From positions 26,299 through 90,298 of the forward strand of contig QPMI01000181.1 in assembly GCA_004431415.1 (NCBI GenBank): DNA of 64,000 bases, in the 5' to 3' direction. Numbering within the stretch: the first letter of the stretch is position 1; every line of letters starts with the position of its first letter. This document shows, one piece after another, positions 1 through 8,835 of the stretch. The translations under genes were made by a program, and so were the position numbers. The stretch is from Cyanophora paradoxa (lineage: Eukaryota; Glaucocystophyceae; Cyanophorales; Cyanophoraceae). A model generated the notes under the pieces. The model was given only the letters and a program-made list of their open reading frames with translations, ran no database searches and was not told the DNA's origin.

Positions 1-231
1 ACTTCTTCTAATGTGGTTCAAGAATGGACAGCACCTTTAACGGCATCGAATGTAGTTCAAGAGTGGATAGCACCATTGACTGCATCGAATGTAGTTCAGG
101 AATGGATTGGACCTTTAACAGCATCGAATGTGGTTCAAGAGTGGATTGCGCCATTAACTGCATCGAATGTGGTTCAAGAGTGGATAGCACCTTTAACAGC
201 ATCAAATGTGGTTCAGGAATGGATATCAGAT
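1..231 (+). repeat. 39-bp in-frame tandem repeat at the adhesin N-terminal side
   Basis: Six direct copies start at 13, 52, 91, 130, 169 and 208 with an exact 39-bp period. Each encodes a 13-residue VVQEWIAPLTASN-like unit. The copies differ mostly at silent positions and at one Ile/Thr/Gly site. The array continues off the left edge, so the copy number is a minimum. Confidence 0.9.
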
Positions 232-3200
232 TACTTACCTCTCACAGGAGGGACACTGTCAAGTAATCTTACCATCTCGGGTAATCTCAAAGTGTCAAGC
301 AACATTCAATTAGGAACTCATGGGACGGTTTTAGATGTGACTTATGACACACCCTATTATCCTATCACATCCAACACTGACCCTGCATTTACAATTCCGA
401 ATTGTCTTATAGCTGCAAAACCATCTGGCTATGCCCATCTACAAAATGGGCATGGAACAACGATCACCAACCGAGCAACATTGGCTGTTCCATTCATTCC
501 ACAATTTTTTATGACTGGTTCCTCACGGGAATCATACTATAAAATAAATCCATTACTAAATAACCAACTTACTTTGAAAGCATCTGACAACCCCAATTCA
601 TCCATTCATTTGTTTTCAAACAGAAATGATACTGTGGATTGGAGTGAGGGAATAACAATATTTAGTGTGTGTAGTGTGAGGTCACTTACATTGGTCCATG
701 CAGTGTTTGGCGTGTTTAATTATAATGTGCATGAAGTAAGGTATGGCACACACATAGATTGGTTTGTGAACCCACCTGTTTGCAAATGGGGCATGAATAG
801 ATATGTCCATGTTGCTGATGGGGTTAACATGCAATATGGAACACCAACATATAGTAATCTCCCAACTGTCTATATGCCTTATGAGGAATATGCAAATTAC
901 AAATTTGCATACTGGGACACAACCATTACTTCAAACAGCATATCATATTCAATGAATGGGAAGCATTTAGGAACTGTTGCTGGTAACTGGCTTCCACCAT
1001 CATCATTTAATAATTTAGGACCTGCAAATATTGGGGAGAGTTTGCAGAACTACTTGTTTTCAATAGAGCCTTGACCGAGATTGAGAAGCAACAGGTGAGG
1101 TATTATATTCAGCAGATGTATGGATTTCCTATAACTCAACCTCTTTACTATCCTGATAATATGCGAATATCAGCAAATTATCTCTATCTAAACAACTTAC
1201 ACATTGGTTCAAATGCTATCATTCCAAACTATACCACATCAAATGTGGTTCAAGGTTGGATACAGAACCACACACCTGCGTGGTCAAATATCACAGATAA
1301 ACCATTAACTTTTGCTCATGATGCTCATTCTCACACAAAGTCAGAGATAACAGATTTCGCCCATTCTCACACAAAGTCAGAGATTACAGATTTTGCACAC
1401 ACCCATTTATGGGCAGATCTCACAGACAAACCGCTCACGTTTACTCCTTCTGCGCACACTCACACAAAATCACAAATAACAGATTTTGCCCATTCTCATA
1501 CGAAGTCAGAGATTACAGATTTTGCACACACCCATTTATGGGCAGATCTCACAGACAAACCGCTCACGTTTACTCCTTCTGCGCACACTCACACAAAGTC
1601 TCAAATTACAGATTTCGCCCATTCTCATACAAAGTCAGAGATAACAGACTTTGCCCACACTCATTTATGGAATGACATCACAGACAAACCATCAACGTTT
1701 GCCCCTTCTGCGCACACTCATGATTACTTGCCTCTCACAGGAGGAACAATTTCCTCAAATCTTACGATTTCATCCAACTTGAATGTTATAGGAAAAATTC
1801 AAATTGGAGACAAAAATACAAACATTGATGTATACTATGACGCACCCTATTATCCTGTTACTTCTAATACAGACCCCGCTTTTGCCATACCAGATTGCCT
1901 CTTAACAATAAGATTAGATGTTGTCCCTGTCGGCATAAACATCAGTCACGCCTTTATTGCAAATAGAGCAACTACGGCAATTCCCTTTATTTCCGGGTAA
2001 CCTTCCCATGGTCAGGATACAACACAATAACTCAATTGAGATCTGATTACAATAACCGAAACATTGCCCAACAACCTACTTATTCATATACAAGCCGGGA
2101 ATTTGGAATGCCGTATCCCGTAACTGTGGATTGGTCAAAAGGTATCACCATCTTCTTTGCAGGTTCTTATAGATTTTGGGGACCGTGGGTAGATCTCTTA
2201 AATTTTAGTTCACCAGATGGAACTAATAAAGTATCCTTTGGGACAACAGGTAGCAGTATGGGTATACATTCTTATACAAGCAATGGTGTGACTTACCCAG
2301 CAGCACACTTAAATTATCCCACATCGTATTCTGAGTTGTCGCCGAATCATTGGGACTTTACAGTTTCTTCAAATGTCTGCACTTTCGGATTTAACGGACA
2401 AGATTTAGGCACAGTCATTACAGAAGTGGATTATCTTCCACCTTCCACTTTTAGTAGGATGGGTGTTGCCTATTTCATTACGGCAGTAGGGGAATATATT
2501 ATATTCAACAGAGCATTGACATTTGATGAAAGGCAAAAAGTGAGATATTATATGCAAGATTATTTTGGCTTTCCAAAAAAGCAAACAATCGTTATTCCTG
2601 ATAATCTACGCATTTCTGCTGAAAATGTTCATATTAGAAATTTAATCGTTTCTTCAAATGCAAGCATTCCAAACTATACCACATCAAATGTGGTTCAAGG
2701 TTGGATACAGAACCACACACCTGCGTGGTCAAATATCACAGACAAACCGTTAACGTTTGCTCCTGATGTTCATACTCACACAAAAGACCAAATATCAGAC
2801 TTTTCCCATTCTCATTTATGGAATGACATCACAGACAAACCGTTAACCTTTGCTCCTGCTGCCCATTCTCATTTATGGAACGACATCACCGATAAACCAT
2901 TAACCTTTGCTCCTGATGCTCATTCTCATGCATGGACAACCATTACAGGTAAACCATTAACCTTTGCTCCTGATGCTCACACTCACACAAAGTCTCAAAT
3001 AACAGACTTCGCCCACAATCATTTATGGGCGGACATCACAGACAAACCGTTAGCGTTCACTCCTACTACTCACACTCACACAAAGTCTCAAATTACTGAT
3101 TTTGCCCACACTCATTTATGGGCGGACATCACAGACAAACCGTTAACATTTGCTCCTGCTGCTCACTCTCATTTATGGGCGGACATCACAGACAAACCAT

Positions 3201-4581
3201 TAACATTTGCACCTGCTGCTCATACTCATGATTGGATAGGTATTACAAATAAACCTTTGCTGTTTCCGCCCGATGCTCATACACACCCTTGGAGTAGTAT
3301 AACAGAAAAACCATTAACATTTCCGGCAACAGCTCACACTCATTTATGGAATGATATTACAGACAAACCAACATTTGCAACTGTTGCGACAACCGGAAAT
3401 TATGATGATTTAATTAACAAGCCAACATACACAGCGCCCACAAATTTTGACGCTACAAGTATTATTTCCACAGATCGCACAGGTGATTGGAGAAATTACA
3501 ACGGAGGAATATTGACAGGGGACACAAATACTTGGGCGAACACATGGGCTGCTTCTGATGAAGATTGTAGTAGCTGTAAAATGTATTGGAATGTCCAACA
3601 GGAATGAAATCTTGTTATATCTATTATGCTTGTCATTACAATTGTAGATACTTTGATGTGGTGGGAATTTATCCTCCAACAACTGTGTATACATATTTAC
3701 GAGTAAATGCCTATTCTACTGCAATCGACCCATCAAAGGAATTCAAACAGTATGTTGGAATAAATTGTGAAGGACTAACCAAAGTTGGTGTTCATGGACA
3801 GAAAGGAAGAATTTATTTACCCGGTCCAATTGCTGTTGGATGGAGCAAAAACCCTGCTGTAACTTCACACAGTGGTTACTGTCATTGGGATAATATCTTC
3901 GGAAAACCAACAGCTTCAACATCTGTCGGTCCTCACTCACACAGCAAAGCAGATATCACAGATTTTGCACATACTCACACAAAGGCAAATATTACAGATT
4001 TTGCCCATACTCACACTAAATCAGAAATCTCAGATTTGCCTTCTTTTGATCCATTCACAGCCAATACGATCACAGCAAATAATACTATGTATGTAGGATC
4101 GGGTTCAATAGTAACTCCTGCATCACCCACAAACCAAGAAACATGGTTCTTCCACAATTCCGCAAACTTTTATGATAAAACACTGCTCTGTCGTGGAAAT
4201 GCTTATGCAAGAGCATTTTATGCGATGAATGCAGGAACCACAAACACAATCAGCCAAGTTCCATCTTGGTATGATATAGAAAGACGTTTCAAATCAGGAA
4301 AATATCAAGCCACAAGTGGTGTTATAAGCGCGGGTCAAACAACACAGCATGCATATGTTTTATATTGGGACCCACCTTTTTACACTCAGACACCTGTTGT
4401 AAATGCCACACTTCAAGGAACTCCTGCAACAAACCCAGGGGATGTAGATTTTAGAATTGGAATCTCAAACTCCACAGCTAACTACACAACAATCTATGTG
4501 ACATTCATAGCATCCCCTACTCTATCTGAAAGTCGAAGTATCACATGCACTATCCATTGGACATGTCATGGTATACCATAA
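1..4581 (+). CDS. Giant modular tail-fibre-like adhesin, 5' end outside window, three apparent frameshifts
   Basis: Likely a virion surface adhesin. The frame is already open at base 1. Order of parts: six copies of a 13-residue VVQEW(I/T)xPLTASN unit (1-231); a PLTGGTLSSNLTISGN tail-fibre motif; a first LamG/concanavalin-like domain (about 340-1120) ending in a VFNRALTEIEK-type strand; His-Thr repeats of the HTHTKSQITDF and LWADITDKPLTF type (1310-1725); a second PLTGG motif and LamG-like domain (1830-2570, FNRALTFDERQKVRYY); a longer repeat block (2755-3400); a Cys-rich part (3540-3670); a short third repeat block (3930-4035); and a beta-rich tip (about 4340-4578) resembling an H-type lectin. 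The frame changes near 1035, 1996 and 3585, each time as if one base were missing in a G or A run, so I treat the stretch as one gene. The repeats are typical of phage and algal-virus fibres; the host ligand is unknown. The element may instead be decaying. Confidence 0.75.
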
Positions 4582-4597
4582 TTAACTCACAGATCGC

Positions 4598-4609
4598 TTT
4601 ATTTTTCTA
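4598..4609 (+). promoter_or_regulatory. TTTATTTTTCTA motif, candidate viral promoter
   Basis: The 12-mer TTTATTTTTCTA lies 21 bases upstream of the ATG at 4631. The identical 12-mer occurs before the decarboxylase gene. It resembles the TCTA-with-A/T-flank late promoter described for Cafeteria roenbergensis virus and its virophage. That link is an inference from two sites. Confidence 0.45.
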
Positions 4610-4630
4610 ATCTTCTTAGTAAAAGAAGCA

Positions 4631-5476
4631 ATGGGTGAATACAACCGAGTCCAATTACCGGTTTACGCATTGGGTGCGCCCGCAATTCATTTCAGACAAC
4701 ATGAAGTATCCGATGAGATTCGTGGTATGGAATCAACAGAACGCGCAAACTCAGGAAATGCGTTCGATAAAAACAGTGTGATTCGCGTAAAAGAACTACG
4801 AGCCGATAAGAATTCGGGTGTGGTAAAAACAACTCAATTATTGGTTACAAATGCGAATTTTCAATCAGCAAACGGAGAACCCGATGCGTATGGTGTAGAT
4901 ATCAAAGCATTCCAATTCGACAATACGCGAGCCGCCGCCGTTATCCGATCAGGAGGCGCTGTTATTGGTGGTGGATGCCGAGTATCCGGAATGCTTGGCT
5001 CTTCTGCTGCGTTTAACGATATTCCGGACACCTTACCTGAACATGCAGATAATCCCCAACGAATGCGTATGTTTCTTCCATGTGGAGATTCCCCATATGC
5101 TTTTGCTATCATACGAGCAAATGTAAATATAAATGATGCTACCCAACCCCAAGGTATTGACGGACCTTGGAAAATGGCTGATCAACTTTTACCGAAAGCG
5201 ATTTACTCCATGTGTCGCTCTCAGAATGGAGGTGTAGAAGGATATACATTCATTGTTCAAGCGGTAGGTCATGGAGGGCGTGGATGGGTTATAAGAAATC
5301 CTGCAACACAACCCAACACTTTTGATTTTTGGGCATCTGAGGTTGGAGGTTATGATATTATGATTTATGGATATCGTAATGATGAGGCGGCATGGGCTGT
5401 TGCTAACTGCATAAATCCCGATGCTCAACTATCGAATTTCTATAATGAACCATACCCCGAAGATCCCGTCCCATAA
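4631..5476 (+). CDS. Unknown viral-type protein, paralogue A
   Basis: A 281-residue protein I do not recognise. It begins MGEYNRVQLPVYALGAPAIH and carries the segment ELRADKNSGVVKTTQLLVTN, which is closely matched in the next gene (ELRCDTNSGVVKTTRLLVTN). It has no signal peptide or membrane segment and looks like a compact beta-rich protein with many Asn, Gly and Pro. It lies 49 bases after the adhesin stop, with a candidate promoter between them. The position next to a fibre gene suggests a structural or fibre-associated virion protein, but that is only context. The ATG has no Shine-Dalgarno sequence, against a bacteriophage origin. The gene is intact. Confidence 0.8.
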   Translation: MGEYNRVQLPVYALGAPAIHFRQHEVSDEIRGMESTERANSGNAFDKNSVIRVKELRADKNSGVVKTTQLLVTNANFQSANGEPDAYGVDIKAFQFDNTRAAAVIRSGGAVIGGGCRVSGMLGSSAAFNDIPDTLPEHADNPQRMRMFLPCGDSPYAFAIIRANVNINDATQPQGIDGPWKMADQLLPKAIYSMCRSQNGGVEGYTFIVQAVGHGGRGWVIRNPATQPNTFDFWASEVGGYDIMIYGYRNDEAAWAVANCINPDAQLSNFYNEPYPEDPVP

Positions 5477-5495
5477 TTATGTTTCGATATATTAA

Positions 5496-6400
5496 ATGGC
5501 TGCACCTGCACCACCTGAACGCATCTTAACTGCGCAACTATCGTTAGCTGCGCCCGCAAACCACGTATTACAGCATGCTATTATCGATAATATCGATGGT
5601 CTCGAATCCACAGAAATCGCACCAACTCTCAATACCTTCGGTGATACTCATATGCTGAGACTGAGAGAGTTGCGATGTGACACCAACAGTGGAGTGGTGA
5701 AAACAACGAGACTTCTTGTAACAAATGCGAACTTCAACGCTCATTATGGAGATCCCGACAGTTACAATGATGATAATAAGGTTACCAACTTTGCTTACGA
5801 AGCAAGAAGGGCGCAATTAAATGTAGATCCGGAGGCGCTTATATTGGGGACGGACTAAGAGTTGGTGGTATCATTGGAGCGCCTCTAATCGTAAATGACC
5901 AACCCAATCCTGATGATGAAAACACGAGAATTAGAACGTATTGCCCGGGTATGAATGAACCTTACATTATTAAAATAAACACGATTATAATAAACCTGCA
6001 AACTGCCGTAATTGACATAATAGAACCGCTGGGAAACCATTACAGATATACCGAAAAGCTACCTGCGGATATTTATGCATTATGTAGGAGAACCGATGTA
6101 GCAAGACCACGTATTACAGTTCAAGTAGTCCCCGTCGATAATTTTGGTCTTGCTTTCCATTCATTGCCTCTTTTGGATACGCAAGATGATGAATATATAA
6201 TTAGGGCAACACAACAAGGAACATTCACGGTTATTATGTATGCCGAAAGAAACGATGCAATCGCAAGAGGAAACCGCTATGGTCAATATCTAACCACAAA
6301 TCTCTATAATCCATCGGCGGTAGCGATCCGCTACCATAAATCTACGGTATATATAGAGGAATGGATGAAAAAACAAGGAGATTTATTGAGTCTGCGATAA
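5496..6400 (+). CDS. Unknown viral-type protein, paralogue B, one frameshift
   Basis: Paralogue of the preceding gene, about 300 residues if the frame is followed across a break. The first part (5496-5858, ATG after AATATATTAA-like DNA) shares the SGVVKTTRLLVTNANF region with paralogue A. The second part continues in another frame through about 6400 and matches A in the region before YGYRNDEAAWA (here YAERNDAIARG). The break is at the TTGGGG run near 5850; one extra G would keep a single frame with a GDGLRVGGIIGAP continuation. The two copies have diverged strongly, so the duplication is old. Function unknown; a virion component is a guess from the neighbourhood. Real inactivation cannot be excluded. 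Confidence 0.65.
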
Positions 6401-6633
6401 TGGTTCATGGACTTGATAAGTTTGATTACACCGAAACTGTCTATAAAAAGGCGCAAGAGAAGGTATCTGTGAGATGCCTGCAATGTAATAAAGTCTTTCA
6501 GACTTATGGATTTAACCATATAAAGGGGTCAGGATGTAGACAGTGTTCTAAGAAACACTCTCATGCATACAGAAAAAAGACTACATGGGGAATCGTAATA
6601 GAAGAGAAACCGATTATGTTATATTTTGATTAG
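6361..6633 (+). CDS. DUF723-type zinc-ribbon protein
   Basis: A 90-residue protein overlapping the end of the previous frame by 40 bases. It has the typical opening FIESAIMVHG..KFDYTETVY, then VRCLQCNKVFQTYGFNHIKGSGCRQC: two CxxC pairs around the hIKGSGC core. This is the DUF723-like module found as tandem copies in homing endonucleases and free-standing small proteins of phages and giant viruses. The family is thought to bind DNA through the zinc ribbon; no nuclease domain is present here, so it may be a solitary remnant or an accessory DNA-binding protein. The C-terminus (WGIVIEEKPIMLYFD) is short and has no known match. Confidence 0.7.
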   Translation: MDEKTRRFIESAIMVHGLDKFDYTETVYKKAQEKVSVRCLQCNKVFQTYGFNHIKGSGCRQCSKKHSHAYRKKTTWGIVIEEKPIMLYFD

Positions 6634-6795
6634 AGTTTCGAAAGAGAAATGAGCATCTTTCCGCATTTACCTTTGGTTATTATGCAAGTATCAAAGCAAT
6701 TCGGACATGTCTTATGATAATGGAGCATTATGATATCGACCAACTCATACGGAAATACTTTCGCTAAGATGGTTCGCATCCTACCAATTTCGTTT

Positions 6796-6807
6796 TTTAT
6801 TTTTCTA
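6796..6807 (+). promoter_or_regulatory. TTTATTTTTCTA motif before the decarboxylase gene
   Basis: Exact copy of the 12-mer seen before 4631, here 12 bases before the ATG at 6820 and followed by a TATAATTCATAA stretch. Two exact copies immediately upstream of two intact starts in 2.2 kb support a promoter role. Confidence 0.45.
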
Positions 6808-6819
6808 TATAATTCATAA

Positions 6820-7218
6820 ATGAATCATCGCGGTTCCCATGTAATGTTAGATTACAAGTTCAATCATCCATTGATGGTGGGATTGGAAAACTTGGAGACC
6901 ACAACAACGTGGTTAATGCAATTTTTACAATCTATTATACAAGAGCAAGGTATCCGAGTTGTTCACAAGCATTGCGAGATTTTCGATGGTGGTGTTTCGC
7001 CACCGGGTTTTGCGATGGTATTACTTCTTGATGAGAGCCATTGCACCGCTCATTGTTACTCTGACCAAGGAATGTTAGCGATTGATGTATTCACTTGCGG
7101 AACCGAAGCGCAAAGTAAGACCTCCGTAATATCTAAATTGATAGATGAGAGAATAACAGAGATCTTTTCAGGGTTGGAGAAAGCGGAGAAGCAGATAGCA
7201 GCGCGATTTCCGAGTTAA
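6820..7218 (+). CDS. speD: S-adenosylmethionine decarboxylase, SpeD (bacterial/archaeal class 1B) type
   Basis: Makes decarboxylated S-adenosylmethionine, the aminopropyl donor for spermidine synthesis. The 132-residue protein has the length of the short prokaryotic proenzyme. The core DESHCTAHCYSD followed by GMLAIDVFTCG shows the self-cleavage/pyruvoyl Ser right after Glu, the His five residues on and the Cys twenty residues on, matching the spacing of Ser63, His68 and Cys83 in the Thermotoga enzyme. It is therefore predicted to mature into alpha and beta chains and be active. No spermidine synthase is visible. The ATG follows AT-rich DNA without a Shine-Dalgarno sequence. Cyanophages carry speD, and other polyamine genes are known in chloroviruses, so viral control of host polyamines is a reasonable inference. 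Confidence 0.88.
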   Translation: MNHRGSHVMLDYKFNHPLMVGLENLETTTTWLMQFLQSIIQEQGIRVVHKHCEIFDGGVSPPGFAMVLLLDESHCTAHCYSDQGMLAIDVFTCGTEAQSKTSVISKLIDERITEIFSGLEKAEKQIAARFPS

Positions 7219-7266
7219 TCACACTGAGATTTTGAAGAAATATAACATGTCTTATTGAATATCGTC

Positions 7267-7362
7267 AGGTGTAACAGGTGTAACAGGTAAATCCCAAACT
7301 TCGCTCCTAGGGAGGCCAAAAACCCAAAACTTTGGGATTTACCTGTTACACCTGTTACACCT
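7267..7362. repeat. Perfect 32-bp inverted repeat
   Basis: Left arm 7267-7298 and right arm 7331-7362 are exact reverse complements, with a 32-base loop that contains CCTAGG. The arms themselves carry the direct repeat GGTGTAACA, and a further GGGATTCACCTGTTACA copy follows. It lies 48 bases after the speD stop and could act as a terminator or as part of a replication or recombination site. Confidence 0.9.
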
Positions 7363-7433
7363 TGGGATTCACCTGTTACATCTATCAAACAAAGCATTAA
7401 TATATTCGATTCCTTACATTGATTATAGTGTCA

Positions 7434-7545
7434 TGTAACAGGTGTAACAGGTGTTTCCCAAACTTTCCTCATAGGAGATGAAAAATCCAAAACTTTGGGA
7501 TTTACCTGTTACACCCGTTACACCTTGGGATTCACCTGTTACACA
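7434..7545. repeat. Second, imperfect copy of the GTGTAACAG inverted repeat
   Basis: TGTAACAGGTGTAACAGGTG on the left pairs imperfectly with TTTACCTGTTACACC on the right across a 50-base loop. The unit is a diverged duplicate of the one at 7267-7362, including the trailing TTGGGATTCACCTGTTACA. Confidence 0.8.
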
Positions 7546-7551
7546 TTGATT

Positions 7552-8335
7552 ATCGACTGTTTAATTGGACATGTTACACTTGAAACACAATTTTGATACA
7601 GTAAAAAACAGAATCCAATCTTATCAATTGTTTAATTGGACATAATGCAACTCTGGGGTCATTTTTGATACAGTAAAAATCTCAACCGAATCTCATCGAT
7701 TGTTTAATTGGACATAATGCAGTAACCATCTCTTCCAACAAAATACGCCGCAATCTCATCAATTGTTTAATTGGACATAATGCAGTAACCATCTCTTCCA
7801 ACAAAATACGCCGCAATCTCATCGATTGTTTAATTGGACATAATGCAGTAACCATCTCTTCCAACAAAATACGCCGCAATCTCATCGATTGTTTAATTGG
7901 ACATAAGGCAGTAACCATCTAATCCAACAAAATACGCCGCAATCTCAACGATTGTTTAATTGGACATAATGCAGTAAGGAGTGAATTATTTTCATCCGAT
8001 ATTTCATCGATTGTTTAATTGGACATAATGCAGTAACGAGTGAATTATTTTCATCCGATATCTCATCGATTGTTTAATTGGACATAATGCAGTAACAAGT
8101 GAATTATTTTCAACCGATATATCATCGATTGTTTAATTGGACATAATGCAGTAACCATCTCTTCCAACAAAATACGCTGCAATCTCATCGATTGTTCAAT
8201 TGGACATAATGCAGTAACGAGTGAATTATTTTCAACCGATATATCATCGATTGTTTAATTGGACATAATGCAGTAACGAGTGAATTATTTTCAACCGATA
8301 TTTCATCGATTGTTCAATTGGACATAATGCAACTC
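7552..8335. repeat. Two-type tandem array, about 12 units of 59-63 bp
   Basis: A core TCGATTGTTTAATTGGACAT followed by AATGCAGTAAC recurs from the degenerate first copy near 7552 to 8335. Between cores are two alternating fillers: type A CATCTCTTCCAACAAAATAC (29-30 bp in full) and type B GAGTGAATTATTTTCAACCG (about 25 bp). Copies with filler A cluster at 7,691-7,950 (63-bp period) and filler B at 7,975-8,300 (59-60 bp), with one A unit inside the B block. The end copies carry an ACTCTG variant. No coding capacity is evident. Confidence 0.9.
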
Positions 8336-8382
8336 TGTGTGAATTTTTGCGATTTCCGATAGAATGGGCGGTGGACTACTTC

Positions 8383-8530
8383 AATCGTGATTATATCAAT
8401 CGTGATTATATCATAAATTTATGTTCCTTCAATCGAGATTATATCAAATTTGCATAAAATACATATTAATCGCGTTTATATCAATAAATTAATCGATATT
8501 ATATCAATTGTTTAATCGAGATTATTAAAA
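8383..8530. repeat. Degenerate AATCGNGATTATATCA repeats
   Basis: About six copies of AATCG(T/A/C)GATTATATCA occur directly or slightly degenerate in very AT-rich DNA between the array and the terminal hairpin. No gene is seen. Confidence 0.8.
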
Positions 8531-8628
8531 TTTAATATAAAAATACATATTTATCGATTAATTTATACATATTTATTAACATGAAAATACATATTTATCG
8601 ATTAATTATACAAATTTATTTAAGAAAA

Positions 8629-8713
8629 ACACATAAAGAAATACAAATTTAAATCCAGGAGCGAAGCGCGAAGCGCGTAGCGGAGGGATTTAAATTTGTA
8701 TTTCTTTATGTGT
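8629..8713. repeat. Perfect 28-bp hairpin with a GC-rich loop at the element edge
   Basis: Arms 8629-8656 and 8686-8713 are exact reverse complements and almost pure A/T. The 29-base loop (GAGCGAAGCGCGAAGCGCGT core) is GC-rich and internally repetitive. It sits immediately before the switch to GC-rich host DNA. Possible roles are a terminal structure of the element, a strong terminator, or a replication origin. Confidence 0.92.
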
Positions 8714-8800
8714 AACCCAATTCGTTAACCAAACTCGAAACTCAAGAAGTTATTACAGAGTGCGCATTCGCATGCGCTAGCGCTGCAGCTAATATTTATT
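8714..8800. other. Composition junction between AT-rich and GC-rich DNA
   Basis: To the left the sequence is AT-rich and intron-free; to the right it is GC-rich and intron-containing. The change occurs within about 80 bases after the hairpin, around the CATGCGCTAGCGCTGCAGCT stretch. It could be an integration boundary or an assembly join. I see no clear target-site duplication because the other end is outside the window. Confidence 0.7.
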
Positions 8801-8835
8801 GTCCGGCGACAATGCAAATACTCACCTTCAACTGG

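Noticed and set aside
1-7218. Bacteriophage or bacterial contaminant origin
   Set aside because: Tail-fibre repeats and speD are seen in phages, but starts lack Shine-Dalgarno sequences and two share a TCTA-type A/T-rich upstream motif. Contamination cannot be fully excluded without reads across the junction.
7682-7918. Minus-strand peptide of four repeated LRRILLEEMVTALCPIKQSM-type units
   Set aside because: It is only a translation of the 63-bp repeat array, ends with the array, and has no start context or family similarity.
7552-8335. CRISPR array
   Set aside because: The period is right, but the intervening sequences are only two recurring types, not unique spacers, the cores vary, and no cas-like gene is present.
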